A DNA stretch of 64,000 bases from an uncultured bacterium (GTDB lineage: Bacteria > Bacteroidota > Bacteroidia > Bacteroidales > Muribaculaceae): assembly GCA_945612775.1 (NCBI GenBank), contig CALZAF010000001.1, positions 61,117-125,116 of the forward strand, given 5' to 3'. Made by a program: the position numbers and the translations under genes. Position 1 is the first letter of the stretch; each line of letters begins with the position of its first letter. The notes below the pieces were generated by a model. It saw nothing but the letters and a program-made list of their open reading frames with translations, was not told where the DNA came from and made no database searches. Below are positions 37,327 through 46,904 of the stretch, in pieces.

Positions 37327-38721
37327 ATGAATACATTATTCGACAAAATATGGGATAAGCACGTGGTTAGCCAAGTGGAAGGAGGCCCTACGCAACTTTA
37401 CATCGACCGTCTTTACCTTCATGAAGTAACATCTCCACAGGCCTTCGACACGCTTCGCGAAAAAGGCCTAAGCGTTTTCCGCCCTAATCAGGAGATTGCT
37501 ATGCCCGACCATAATACTCCCTCCGATCAGCAAGACGTTATTACCGACCCTACTGGACACAAGCAGGTGGAAGCTTTGAAAGCCAATTGTGCCGAATTTG
37601 GCATAAAGCACTTTCCTATGGGCAGTAAGGACAATGGCATAATTCATGTTGTAGGTCCCGAAAAAGGACTTTCCTTGCCCGGCTATACCATTGTTTGCGG
37701 CGACAGCCACACTTCTACCCATGGTGCGATGGGCGCCATAGCCATAGGTATCGGAACCAGCGAAGTGGCACAAGTGCTTGCTAGCCAATGTATATTGCAA
37801 GTTAAACCGAAAACCATGCGCATCAATATAGAAGGCGAACTTCAACCTTGCGTTACCGCTAAAGACGTTGCCCTATATATAATGTCGAAAATGACTACAG
37901 CCGGCGCTACTGGTTATGCCGTAGAATATTCCGGCAGCACCATCCGAAATATGAGCATGGAAGGACGCCTCACTCTTTCTAACCTTTCTATCGAAATGGG
38001 AAGTCGCATTGGCATTATCGCTCCCGATGATGTCACATTCGCCTACCTTAAGAACAAGGAGTATGCTCCAAAGGGCGAAGATTGGGATAAGGCGGTTGCA
38101 CAATGGCGCGAGCTTCGTTCTGGCGAAGATGCCGTTTTCGACAAGGAAGTTACTTTTTATGCCGAGGATATAGAACCTCGCATCACCTACGGCACAAATC
38201 CGGGTGCGGGAATTGCCGTGAGCGGACGAATTCCTGAATTGTCGCAAATAGCCGACGATCAACGCGATGGATTTTTGGCACAATTAGATTATATGCAATT
38301 TACTCCAGGCGAAAAACTCGAAGGTAAGCCTATCGATTATTGCTTCCTCGGAGCTTGCACCAATGGCAGAATCGAGGACTTTAGAGCATTTGCAAGCATC
38401 GTCAAGGGGCGCAAAAAAGCCGAGAACGTAGTGGCATGGCTCGTTCCCGGTTCATGGAGAGTGCGTAAGCAGATTGAGGAAGAAGGTATCGACAAGATTC
38501 TTGCCGATGCCGGATTTGAAATTCGTCTGCCAAGCTGTTCGGCATGCCTTGCTATGAATCCCGACAAGGTGCCTTCAGGAAAATTATGTATTTCTACAAG
38601 CAATCGAAACTTTGTTGGTCGTCAGGGTCCAGGTGCCCGCACCATTCTCGCCTCACCTATGGTAGTGGCAGCAAGTGCTATCACAGGACGCATCACCGAC
38701 CCACGAACTCTTTGCGACTGA
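37327..38721 (+). CDS. leuC: 3-isopropylmalate dehydratase large subunit LeuC
   Basis: LeuC with LeuD isomerises 2-isopropylmalate to 3-isopropylmalate using a [4Fe-4S] cluster. The 464-residue protein is of standard length. The cluster cysteines lie in [15 protein letters not shown] and [11 protein letters not shown]. The aconitase-family motif [14 protein letters not shown] is near 119-132. The next gene, leuD, begins 34 bases downstream. Confidence 0.96.
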   Translation: MNTLFDKIWDKHVVSQVEGGPTQLYIDRLYLHEVTSPQAFDTLREKGLSVFRPNQEIAMPDHNTPSDQQDVITDPTGHKQVEALKANCAEFGIKHFPMGSKDNGIIHVVGPEKGLSLPGYTIVCGDSHTSTHGAMGAIAIGIGTSEVAQVLASQCILQVKPKTMRINIEGELQPCVTAKDVALYIMSKMTTAGATGYAVEYSGSTIRNMSMEGRLTLSNLSIEMGSRIGIIAPDDVTFAYLKNKEYAPKGEDWDKAVAQWRELRSGEDAVFDKEVTFYAEDIEPRITYGTNPGAGIAVSGRIPELSQIADDQRDGFLAQLDYMQFTPGEKLEGKPIDYCFLGACTNGRIEDFRAFASIVKGRKKAENVVAWLVPGSWRVRKQIEEEGIDKILADAGFEIRLPSCSACLAMNPDKVPSGKLCISTSNRNFVGRQGPGARTILASPMVVAASAITGRITDPRTLCD

Positions 38722-38755
38722 TAATTCCTATTTCATAATTTTCAAATTTAATGTA

Positions 38756-39376
38756 ATGAAACAAAAATTCGATATACTGCAATCCACTTGCATTCCAATA
38801 AACATAGACAACTGCAATACCGACCTTATTATTCCGGCACGCTACTTGTCATCTACCACTCGTAGCCTAAGCTTTTTTGGCGATGCGTTTATGCACGACT
38901 TACGATTCGACAGCAACGACCGCCCTATTGAGTCGTTTGTGATGAATTATCCTCAATATCGCGAGGCTCCGAGCAACGGCATTCACCAAATTATTATTGC
39001 CGGGCAGAATTGGGGCTCGGGATCAAGCCGCGAACATGCAGCATGGGCTATTGCCGGCTATGGCATTCGTGCAGTGGTGTCAAGCAGTTTTGCCGATATT
39101 CACCGCAACAATTTGCTTAACAGCTTTGTGCTTCCTGTAGTGATTTCGCCCGACTTTCTTCAAGAATTGTTTACCACAGTGGAAAACGATGCTTCAGCAG
39201 AAGTTAAAATCGATTTGCCAAATCAAAGCATCACCAATATGGCTACAGGACGCAGCGAACAATTCGAAATTAATTCATATAAAAAGCATTGTTTAATGAA
39301 CGCCTTCGATGACATCGACTTTTTATTGAGCAAAAAGGAAGAAATCGAAGCATTTGAGGCTAATTATAAGGAATAA
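38756..39376 (+). CDS. leuD: 3-isopropylmalate dehydratase small subunit LeuD
   Basis: The small subunit supplies the swivelling substrate-recognition domain. The start is the ATG at 38756 (MKQKFDILQSTC), giving 206 residues, the usual length; a longer in-frame reading from 38675 would overlap leuC. Diagnostic motifs are NCNTDLIIPARYL (near 22-34), GQNWGSGSSREHAAWA (near 83-98) and SSSFADIHRNNLLN (near 110-123). It follows leuC and precedes leuB by 28 bases. Confidence 0.95.
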   Translation: MKQKFDILQSTCIPINIDNCNTDLIIPARYLSSTTRSLSFFGDAFMHDLRFDSNDRPIESFVMNYPQYREAPSNGIHQIIIAGQNWGSGSSREHAAWAIAGYGIRAVVSSSFADIHRNNLLNSFVLPVVISPDFLQELFTTVENDASAEVKIDLPNQSITNMATGRSEQFEINSYKKHCLMNAFDDIDFLLSKKEEIEAFEANYKE

Positions 39377-39404
39377 TCAATAACATAATAGAAAATATAC
39401 AACT

Positions 39405-40469
39405 ATGGATTTAAAAATAGCAGTTCTTCCAGGCGATGGTATAGGACCAGAAATATCAGAGCAAGGCGTAGCAGTGATGAACGCCATCTGCAAACGTTTC
39501 GGACACAATGTCAGCTACACCTACGCACTCTGTGGCGCAGAGGCAATCGATAAGGTTGGAAATCCTTTCCCCGACGAGACATTTAAGATTTGTGAGGACG
39601 CCGATGCTGTGCTCTTTTCAGCAGTTGGCGACCCTAAATTTGACAATGACCCTACTGCAAAGGTGCGTCCTGAACAAGGACTTCTTGCAATGCGTAAGAA
39701 ACTCGGACTTTTTGCCAATATTCGCCCGGTTCAGACATTCAAATGCTTGCTTCACAAGTCGCCACTCCGAGCCGACTTGGTGCAAGATGCCGATTTCATC
39801 TGTATTCGCGAATTAACTGGTGGCATGTATTTTGGCGAAAAGTATCAAGACAACGATAAAGCTTACGACACAAACGCATACACCCGTGAGGAAATTGAGC
39901 GTATCCTTAAAGTGGCATTTGAATATGCCCGTAAACGCCGCAAGCACCTTACCGTTGTAGACAAAGCAAATGTTCTCGCATCAAGCCGACTATGGCGTCA
40001 GATTGCACAAGAAATGGCTCCTCTTTACCCTGATGTAACCACCGACTATATGTATGTTGACAATGCCGCTATGCGCATGATACAAGAACCGAGATTCTTC
40101 GATGTGATGGTTACCGAAAACACTTTCGGCGACATCCTTACCGATGAGGGTTCGTGCATTAGTGGCAGCATGGGTCTTCTTCCATCGGCTTCAACGGGAC
40201 TTAGCACTCCTGTTTTTGAGCCCATCCATGGCTCATGGCCTCAAGCTAAGGGCTTAAACATTGCAAACCCATTAGCTCAAATACTATCAGTGGCTATGCT
40301 GTTTGAGTATTTCGATTTGCCAGCCGAAGGTGCAATGATTCGCGAAGCCGTTGATGCGTCGCTCGATGCTTGCGTTCGCACTCCGGAAATTCAAGTAGAA
40401 GGCGGTGAAAAATACGGCACACGCGAAGTTGGAGCTTGGATAGTTAACTACATCGAAAACAAGCAATAA
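39405..40469 (+). CDS. leuB: 3-isopropylmalate dehydrogenase LeuB
   Basis: LeuB oxidises and decarboxylates 3-isopropylmalate with NAD+, the third step of leucine synthesis. The 354 residues are normal. Motifs include [11 protein letters not shown] at the N-terminus, RENTGG-equivalent [11 protein letters not shown] near 138-148, and [14 protein letters not shown], the metal-binding DDxxxD-type region. NAD-binding sequence [11 protein letters not shown] follows. It is the last gene of leuACDB; a terminator follows 33 bases after its stop. Confidence 0.96.
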   Translation: MDLKIAVLPGDGIGPEISEQGVAVMNAICKRFGHNVSYTYALCGAEAIDKVGNPFPDETFKICEDADAVLFSAVGDPKFDNDPTAKVRPEQGLLAMRKKLGLFANIRPVQTFKCLLHKSPLRADLVQDADFICIRELTGGMYFGEKYQDNDKAYDTNAYTREEIERILKVAFEYARKRRKHLTVVDKANVLASSRLWRQIAQEMAPLYPDVTTDYMYVDNAAMRMIQEPRFFDVMVTENTFGDILTDEGSCISGSMGLLPSASTGLSTPVFEPIHGSWPQAKGLNIANPLAQILSVAMLFEYFDLPAEGAMIREAVDASLDACVRTPEIQVEGGEKYGTREVGAWIVNYIENKQ

Positions 40470-40501
40470 GCTGAATAAGATTGTCATTCCACAAAATGAT
40501 G

Positions 40502-40527
40502 CGAGGCACTCAAATATGAGTGCCTCG
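40502..40527. terminator. Terminator of the leu operon, shared with the convergent helicase gene
   Basis: A perfect 10-bp stem (CGAGGCACTC at 40502-40511 with 40518-40527) and 6-nt loop lies between convergent genes. It is followed by TAATATTTTATTC on the plus strand. Confidence 0.8.
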
Positions 40528-40534
40528 TAATATT

Positions 40535-42616
40535 TTATTCTTTTTTGCGATTTGATTTCTGCTTCTTTTGGCGAAGCTTATCAATATGCTTTTTTTGTAT
40601 ATCCGCCATTTCGTCGAGTCCAATGCTTTCGTAGATGTCCTGAAGTTGCTCGTGAGGCTGAATGGCATTTTTGTCAAGTTTTACTGCTCGCTTAAATGCC
40701 TTGATTGCTGCAGGAGTATCATTATTCTCTTTATAAGCCATACCAAGGCCGAAATGGGCATCATAGTTCTTTTCATCAAGTTCTATCGCTTTATCAAACA
40801 GTTCGATAGCTTCATCATTCTCATCGATGCACATCATCACATTAGCCTTACCCACTATGGCAGCTACGCACTCTGGCCACAGACTCAGCGCCTTATTGTA
40901 ATTTGCAAGCGCCGACTTTATGGCTATTGAATCTGTCTTCTGATTGCCATAAGGCACTTCATCTTCCATCGCCAAGCTACTACCGCCCATGCTCAGCGAG
41001 TCACGACCCATCGACACGTATTCCATCGCCAATTTATGAAGCATTTTACGCTGGCTGTCGATTATTTCCTCGAGTTGAGATATTTCCTCCTTAAGCGACG
41101 ACATCCTCGATAATTTTATCGACACGAACCGTTGTGTGAGTTCGTCGCCCATAATATTCTGTATCTTTGCAGCTTCCACAAAGTCCTTTACAGCCTTTCT
41201 GAAGTCGCCAGAATCGAATGCCTTCGACGAAGTGTTATACAATTCTTTCATAGTGGCCATACGCATAGCATCTTCTATAAGCATACGGTCATTAAATCGT
41301 TTGCTATAATCCACCACATGCGGATTAATTATTATGTCGCGTTCATCTATCGGTTTCAGCAACACAATTCCTTCAAGCGAAGTGCATCGCGAGAGTGCCA
41401 CATAAGTCTGTCCGCTACTGAATGCACCGCCCGTAAAATCTATTACCACATTATTGAATGTCAAGCCTTGGCTTTTGTGAACAGTTAAAGCCCATGCCGG
41501 CTTGAGTGGATACTGTTTAAACGTACCGAGTATGTTCTCCAGCACTTTCTTGTTCTCTTCATCGTAGGCATACTGCATATTCTCCCATAACTCGGGTTCT
41601 ACACAGTATTCGTTGCCGTCTTCGAGTTCCACCCTTAATGTGTCGTCGCTCACATAGCTCACCCTGCCAAGAGTGCCATTTATCCAGCGATAATCTTTAT
41701 CGTTGCGAATAAAAATCACCTGAGCTCCCTTTTTTATGATAAGTCTCTCCGATGTAGGTAAGTTCTGGGTAGGAAAAGTGCCTTCAATTTTTCCTTCAAA
41801 CACGTACTCTTTACTGTCGATAGCATTCATGTGTGCTTCGTTGATGGTATCCACGGTGTCACGTCGGGTGGCAAGTGTCATATTAAAAGCATTGCCTCCA
41901 CCTCGATAATTGGCATCATAGCGCGAATTTATTAGCTCAAGATCTTGGCGAGTAACGTGATTGTCGCGCACTCTATCGAGCAACGACACAAATGTATTGT
42001 CGGTCTGGCGATATATTTTTCGTAGCTCTATTGGCACAAGCTTTATGTTTGCAAAAGCGTAAGCATCATAGAAGAAAAAATTCTTATAGTACCTTCGCAA
42101 AATGTCCTTCATATCCACCGTAACCACAGGTTCAAGTTGGAAAATATCGCCCACGAGCAATAATTGTTTGCCGCCAAACGGTTCACGCATATTGCCACTA
42201 TACACTCGCAGAACGCGGTCCATATAGTCAATCATATCGCTTCGCACCATCGAAATTTCATCTATTATTATCAAATCGAGGTTCTTTATCAAGTTGGTCT
42301 TTTCCTTGGTAAAGCGTAGCGTTTTGCGAATTTTTTTTGGTGTATAATCAGGATCGTCAGGCAATAGTGGCTTAAATGGCATTTTAAAGAATGAGTGCAT
42401 AGTCACTCCGCCAACATTAACTGCTGCAATGCCAGTGGGGGCTAATATCACATATTTTTTTCGCGTATTCTTGCATATATAACGCAAAAATGTGCTTTTA
42501 CCTGTACCTGCCTTGCCGGTAAGAAATATAGAGCGATTGGTGTGCTGTATAAGCTGCCAAGCCGACTGAAACTCCGGATTGTTTAAATCGATATTTTCGG
42601 GTAATTCTATGGGCAT
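40535..42616 (-). CDS. PIF1-like (RecD-type SF1) DNA helicase with C-terminal TPR domain
   Basis: A 693-residue SF1B helicase. Walker A GKAGTGKST is at 34-42 and APTGIAAVNVGG (motif Ia, typical of PIF1) at about 59-70. Walker B IIIDEISMVR and motif III LLLVGDIFQL follow. The UvrD_C_2-type motif ALTVHKSQGLTFNNVVIDF and VALSRCTSLEG (motif VI) lie near 385-425. Residues of about 560-680 form TPR repeats (ALSLWPECVAAIVGKAN, AIELDEKNYDAHFGLGMAY), and the tail is Lys-rich. A helicase fused to TPRs is unusual and suggests a protein partner. It is monocistronic. Confidence 0.85.
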   Translation of the reverse strand: MPIELPENIDLNNPEFQSAWQLIQHTNRSIFLTGKAGTGKSTFLRYICKNTRKKYVILAPTGIAAVNVGGVTMHSFFKMPFKPLLPDDPDYTPKKIRKTLRFTKEKTNLIKNLDLIIIDEISMVRSDMIDYMDRVLRVYSGNMREPFGGKQLLLVGDIFQLEPVVTVDMKDILRRYYKNFFFYDAYAFANIKLVPIELRKIYRQTDNTFVSLLDRVRDNHVTRQDLELINSRYDANYRGGGNAFNMTLATRRDTVDTINEAHMNAIDSKEYVFEGKIEGTFPTQNLPTSERLIIKKGAQVIFIRNDKDYRWINGTLGRVSYVSDDTLRVELEDGNEYCVEPELWENMQYAYDEENKKVLENILGTFKQYPLKPAWALTVHKSQGLTFNNVVIDFTGGAFSSGQTYVALSRCTSLEGIVLLKPIDERDIIINPHVVDYSKRFNDRMLIEDAMRMATMKELYNTSSKAFDSGDFRKAVKDFVEAAKIQNIMGDELTQRFVSIKLSRMSSLKEEISQLEEIIDSQRKMLHKLAMEYVSMGRDSLSMGGSSLAMEDEVPYGNQKTDSIAIKSALANYNKALSLWPECVAAIVGKANVMMCIDENDEAIELFDKAIELDEKNYDAHFGLGMAYKENNDTPAAIKAFKRAVKLDKNAIQPHEQLQDIYESIGLDEMADIQKKHIDKLRQKKQKSNRKKE

Positions 42617-42737
42617 GTTATGCGATAAATGTTCTTTATAGCAAAATTACGAATAAAAAGCGTTAATCCGTAACTTAGCCGCATTAAATTGGCGTTATAA
42701 CATCTATTTTCGTGAGCTCAGACGGTTCAAAAGCAAA

Positions 42738-42768
42738 TCGGGGCCAGCGAACTCTTCGCCAACCCCGA
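42738..42768 (-). terminator. Terminator of the FadL-like gene
   Basis: TCGGGG and CCCCGA arms (42738-42743 and 42763-42768) enclose a smaller GCGAA/TTCGC hairpin. On the minus strand the next bases are TTTGCTTTTG. Confidence 0.6.
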
Positions 42769-42792
42769 ATATTGTGAAAACAATTATTTATT

Positions 42793-44358
42793 TTAGAAAC
42801 GAACTCCCAATGTGGCCACGATATGGTCGCTATTATGCTTTACCAAATTACTTGGCGATGCTTCGCCGTATGCTACAACTGGAGAGAATGCGTGATATTC
42901 GCGTTCTTTAGCTCTGTGCACGTAAGCTATATCGGCATATACTTTTCCAAACTTATAGCCTGCGCCCAATGAAAATTGCTGAGTATCTTTGTCGAATCCG
43001 TATGCAGGTGTGGTGCTAACGGTGTAAATATCCATCTTGTTGTTCAGAGCGTCGTTGTTAACAGGCGATGTTTCATAAGAATAACCGGCACGAATGCTCA
43101 ACTGTGGATCCACACGATATTCTGCTCCTATTCTGATGATATTTACTCCTTTATAGTAGTCCTTTATATCACCATTGGTATAGAAATAATCGTTACCGTA
43201 GTCATCTTGAAGCTTCATCGAATTATAAGCCACACGCTCATAATCGATGCTGATAATTCCCTTTTTGCCAATTACACCAGCCAAGCTGCCGATAAAACGC
43301 CAAGGGGTGCGAAGTCGATACCATGTTTCTCCTACATTAGTAGAAACACTGCCCTTTTGTCCTGAGTAGTCGAAGCCCAACGATGTGCTATAAGTATCCT
43401 TCATCGAATAATAGGTAGGTGTATGGAATGCAACACCAATTCTCAACGCATTGTTAGGACGTACTATGACACCCAGCTTCAAGTTATAACCAGTACCTGT
43501 GGTATGCAGATAATTCTCTAAAGCATACATTGCCGAACCAATTACCACATTGCCCACACCTGTGATGTCGTCGTTGACGTAAGCATTATCGAGTGCTTCG
43601 CCATAATATGTATAAGTCTTGTAGTTAATATCCGTAATGCCGACTGAGAAGCCCCAATAGATTAAGTCTTTAACATTTCCGCCGAAACTTAGATTGAACT
43701 CATCTACCCCACCTTCTTCTTTTACCTCATATTCGCCATAGCCATTAGTGCCGTCGCCATAAAGACCTTGGAACGAGCGGCCATCGCTATGTGGATTGAT
43801 AAGGCTACCATCGTATGCCAAAACGTTAATCCATGGCACATCGGTAGTCGAATATTGTGCATTAGCCAATTCGTCAGCCGTCCAACCTTGGTCGTTAACG
43901 CAGCCTGCAATGTAATTTGAAAGTGATGTCTGCAAGTCACGCATTTGTCCGCGGAAGGCTCTTGCCTTGCTGGCGCTGCGATTATAGCTAACGCCCCAGT
44001 TGAAGGTGCGAAGTCCATCTCCGTTTAATCGGTAAGCTCCAACATATCCAAAGGAGTTGCAGCTAACCTTAGTCTGATCCATTTGGTCGCTGAACGAGCG
44101 GTCGCTGCTTTTTGAAGATTGCATATCGAAATCGATTGTTGCCGAAATATCCGAACTGCGATATACGCCTATACCTGCAGGGTTCTGATTCATCGATGTG
44201 ATATCTCCGCCGAGAGCGCCAAATGCGCCTCCCATTGCCATAAAGCGTGCTGTGCCACGGAAATCGGTCTGCGACATTGCGTAGGCGTCGATAGCGCTTT
44301 GCGCATTAAGTGCCACAGGTATTGACGCTATGGCTATGCTCAATAATAGTTTCTTCAT
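42793..44358 (-). CDS. OmpP1/FadL/TodX-family outer-membrane protein
   Basis: A 521-residue beta-barrel protein. The N-terminal signal peptide is MKKLLLSIAIASIPVALNA. The mature N-terminus has GTARFMAMGGAFGALGGD and the family motif NQNPAGIGVYRSSD, which plugs the barrel in FadL-type channels. It ends in VATLGVRF, a C-terminal Phe outer-membrane sorting signal. The family takes up hydrophobic compounds such as long-chain fatty acids; substrate here is unknown. It lies 68 bases after a secreted low-complexity protein on the same strand and may be co-transcribed with it. Confidence 0.87.
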   Translation of the reverse strand: MKKLLLSIAIASIPVALNAQSAIDAYAMSQTDFRGTARFMAMGGAFGALGGDITSMNQNPAGIGVYRSSDISATIDFDMQSSKSSDRSFSDQMDQTKVSCNSFGYVGAYRLNGDGLRTFNWGVSYNRSASKARAFRGQMRDLQTSLSNYIAGCVNDQGWTADELANAQYSTTDVPWINVLAYDGSLINPHSDGRSFQGLYGDGTNGYGEYEVKEEGGVDEFNLSFGGNVKDLIYWGFSVGITDINYKTYTYYGEALDNAYVNDDITGVGNVVIGSAMYALENYLHTTGTGYNLKLGVIVRPNNALRIGVAFHTPTYYSMKDTYSTSLGFDYSGQKGSVSTNVGETWYRLRTPWRFIGSLAGVIGKKGIISIDYERVAYNSMKLQDDYGNDYFYTNGDIKDYYKGVNIIRIGAEYRVDPQLSIRAGYSYETSPVNNDALNNKMDIYTVSTTPAYGFDKDTQQFSLGAGYKFGKVYADIAYVHRAKEREYHAFSPVVAYGEASPSNLVKHNSDHIVATLGVRF

Positions 44359-44426
44359 TGTCTTTATACTATAAATAATGTAGTCGAATTAATAGTGATT
44401 GTTCTATGCTTGTCGTAGTAGCGAGA

Positions 44427-45638
44427 TTATCTGCGTCCACCGCGACCGCCTCCGCCACCACTTGAATGGCTGCCGCCCGAACTGCCGCCGCTGCTGCGAC
44501 CTCCGCTATAGCTGCTTCCGCTATTGTAACTGCTGCTACTGCTGCGTGTGCTGTTATAGCTGCTTCGAGAGCTATTGCTGTTATAAGAGTTAGAGTAACT
44601 TGAACGTTGCGACGATGTTGCGCTTCGGCGTTGACTCATGGATTGCGTTGCTGATGCACCTACCGAGCTACGAATACTGCCAGTGGTGCCTGGACGCGAT
44701 ACCGTGGTCGATTGGCGAACTGGACGGCTCGACGTGGTGGTTGCCCCACCTCGATTAATGGATGTGCCTCGCGACGAAACGCGTCCGAGTGATGAAGAAG
44801 ACACGCTTCCGCGGCTATTGCTTGCCGAAGCATAACCTGGACGACGTCCACCTGCAGTGCCATATCGTCCGCTGTTGCCTGCTGTCAATCGTCCGCCATC
44901 GCTAATGCGTGGACGTCCCACTGAATAGTAGTCGTGGTGGTGATGATGGCCATAATAGCCCCATGTCGGATATCCGCAATACCATGGGTTATGCCATCCG
45001 TAGTGCCAGCTATATGAGTGGCACCATGGGTCATACCAGCCACTGTACCAAGGGTCGTACCATGTACTGTACCATCCATAGCGGTATGGTCGATACCAAT
45101 AATAGCTCGAAGGATAGAAACCGCCCCAATAGAATGGGTCGTAGAAACCAGTATATGTGGTACCCACTACCAGATTCACGGTTGGTCGATTCTCGTAATA
45201 AAGCTCCACAAGTTCGGCGTCATCACTATCGTTGATTAAATCAGCGTTGTAGAACTTCACAATACGGTCTGTATATGTGAAATCTTCACTGTTAAGAGAA
45301 TCGGTTACTGCATATCCTGCAGCGTTCTCTTCGGCATAATAAGCGTCTTCATCGTTTCGGTAACGACGATTATACTCATCGACATCTCTGCCGTTAACCA
45401 CTTGTGAATCATTATATGCGATGGTAGCAGTAGTGTCGGCTCCGCCTATATATTTGCTGAAATAAGGGTTGCGACTTGCTTGGCTCGAAGTCGATGCGGT
45501 TTGCTTCTTCACCACTTCGGTCTTCTTAGCCTTCGATGACGAGCCAGAACTATAATAGATGTCATCATAATCCTGTGCGCTTGCCACGGCGCCGCCCATT
45601 AGCAATGCTCCAATTAAAACAGAAATGTAATTTTTCAT
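44427..45638 (-). CDS. Secreted Tyr/Trp-rich and Ser/Gly/Arg-rich protein of unknown function
   Basis: I do not recognise a named family. The 403-residue product has a signal peptide (cleavage likely after ASA, residue 21). Then comes an acidic/Tyr-rich linker (about 25-150). A compact region of about 165-245 is dominated by Tyr, Trp, Gly and Pro (YGWYSTWYDPWYSGWYDPW) and ends with a run of five His. The last 150 residues are Ser/Gly/Arg/Tyr repeats (SRSSYNSTRSSSSSYNSG, GGGGGRGGRR). No enzyme motif is visible. It could be an envelope-associated or matrix protein. It is upstream of the FadL-like gene. Confidence 0.7.
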   Translation of the reverse strand: MKNYISVLIGALLMGGAVASAQDYDDIYYSSGSSSKAKKTEVVKKQTASTSSQASRNPYFSKYIGGADTTATIAYNDSQVVNGRDVDEYNRRYRNDEDAYYAEENAAGYAVTDSLNSEDFTYTDRIVKFYNADLINDSDDAELVELYYENRPTVNLVVGTTYTGFYDPFYWGGFYPSSYYWYRPYRYGWYSTWYDPWYSGWYDPWCHSYSWHYGWHNPWYCGYPTWGYYGHHHHHDYYSVGRPRISDGGRLTAGNSGRYGTAGGRRPGYASASNSRGSVSSSSLGRVSSRGTSINRGGATTTSSRPVRQSTTVSRPGTTGSIRSSVGASATQSMSQRRSATSSQRSSYSNSYNSNSSRSSYNSTRSSSSSYNSGSSYSGGRSSGGSSGGSHSSGGGGGRGGRR

Positions 45639-45984
45639 AATTCTATCTTTGTTTAATCAGTTATTATCTCTTTTGTCAATTTAGACTGAAAAACCTAACG
45701 ATGGTTTAATCACATAGTTTTTCATTGTAAAAATAACTAATTCATTTCACAAAATCCCGATACACATATTATTATTAAGATTATTTATGTTAAAACCCAC
45801 AGCTTCATCATCCATTATCAATAATTGCCATTTACCCAGTTGTGGTTTCACTTATCGGTTAAGCATTTTTGACATATCGAGATTTCTTAATAATTTTGTA
45901 AAAAAATATGTCAATATCTATTTCTATCGTTATGGGCACCATACAATACACAAAAGATATTATGACTTTAACATTAGCAACAAC
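45639..45984. other. Divergent intergenic region upstream of dus
   Basis: 346 bases without a credible gene. The dus promoter (45868-45898) lies here with an 80-base untranslated leader. No clear promoter for the divergent Tyr/Trp-rich gene was found. An ATG at 45787 is in frame with dus but lies upstream of the promoter. Confidence 0.6.
45868..45898 (+). promoter_or_regulatory. Promoter of dus-trmN6
   Basis: TTTG (45868-45871), 19 bases and TAATTTTG (45891-45898) match the consensus exactly. It sits downstream of an in-frame ATG at 45787, which shows that the true start is the ATG at 45985. Confidence 0.8.
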
Positions 45985-46899
45985 ATGACAAAAATTGCCA
46001 TACATCAAGCCCCTCTACAGGGATTTACCGACCATATCTGGCGAAATGCTTTCAATGCTGTGTTTGGAGGCATTGACTGTTATTATTCGTCATTTCTGCG
46101 TATCGAGCATGGGGAGATTCGAAGAAAAGACTTTCGTGACATTATGCCGGAAAGCAACGTAGGCATTACTTTCGTCCCACAGATTTTGGCATGCCAGCCA
46201 GATGACGCTGTGGCAATGGTAAAGAGGATCGCTGACCTCGGTTACAATCGTGTTGACATCAATCTTGGCTGCCCATTTCCTCCAATCACTCGAAAGAATC
46301 GAGGCGCTGGCATGCTGTCAAATCCCTCATTGGTAGAGAACCTATTCATAGCCCTTGCTTCAGTAGGCAGCATCGACTATTCGGTGAAAATGCGACTTGG
46401 CATGCATTCTGCCGACGATTGGAAGCACATTTTGCCATTATTTGATATTTTAAAGCCATCGCATATAACCATCCATCCCCGAATTGGAGCACAGCAATAT
46501 AAAGGCCATATTGACATCGACCAGTTTTCACTTATTTATGCCGATTGCGGTTATCCGGTTATATATAATGGCGATATCACCACATTGCAACAAGTAGAAG
46601 AAGTCGCTGCAAAATTCCCTAAATTAAAAGCAGTGATGGTGGGCCGCGGACTACTCTACGACCCATCGATGCTATGTGGTGGAGATAATTTCGCTGCCAT
46701 ACACCGCTTTCACTCTATGCTTTTAGAAAGCAACAAGGACTACCTCGAAGGTGGTGACCATCAAGTTCTTGCCAAAATGCTAACTTACTGGGAATACCTA
46801 TTGCCCGATGCCGATAAAAGCTTGCGGAAAAAGGTTTTGAAAAGCACATCTCTATTAAAATACTCGGCTGCCGTCGAAGATTTGTTCTCTAAACTTTAA
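45985..46899 (+). CDS. tRNA-dihydrouridine synthase (Dus family)
   Basis: Dus enzymes reduce uridines in tRNA D-loops using FMN and NADPH. Starting at ATG 45985 the product has 304 residues and begins MTKIAIHQAPLQGFTDHIWR, the usual N-terminus. The catalytic Cys96 is in DINLGCPFPP, followed by GAGMLSNPSLV. KMRLG, IHPRIGAQQY, and NGDITTLQQ are also typical. The paralogue type (DusA/B/C) cannot be fixed by eye. The methyltransferase gene starts 5 bases after its stop, so both tRNA-modification genes form an operon. Confidence 0.93.
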   Translation: MTKIAIHQAPLQGFTDHIWRNAFNAVFGGIDCYYSSFLRIEHGEIRRKDFRDIMPESNVGITFVPQILACQPDDAVAMVKRIADLGYNRVDINLGCPFPPITRKNRGAGMLSNPSLVENLFIALASVGSIDYSVKMRLGMHSADDWKHILPLFDILKPSHITIHPRIGAQQYKGHIDIDQFSLIYADCGYPVIYNGDITTLQQVEEVAAKFPKLKAVMVGRGLLYDPSMLCGGDNFAAIHRFHSMLLESNKDYLEGGDHQVLAKMLTYWEYLLPDADKSLRKKVLKSTSLLKYSAAVEDLFSKL

Positions 46900-46904
46900 C
46901 CAAT

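Noticed and set aside
38675..38755. LeuD start 81 bases upstream, overlapping leuC
   Set aside because: The family N-terminus begins at MKQKFDI (38756), and the extra residues are only a frame-shifted reading of the leuC end.
44399..45239. Reading frames of 60-110 codons on both strands inside the Tyr/Trp-rich gene
   Set aside because: They arise from the skewed codons of the Ser/Gly/Tyr-rich frame and have no start context or family features.
45787..45984. N-terminal extension of Dus by 66 residues from ATG 45787
   Set aside because: The perfect promoter at 45868-45898 lies downstream of that ATG, and the extension has no family similarity.
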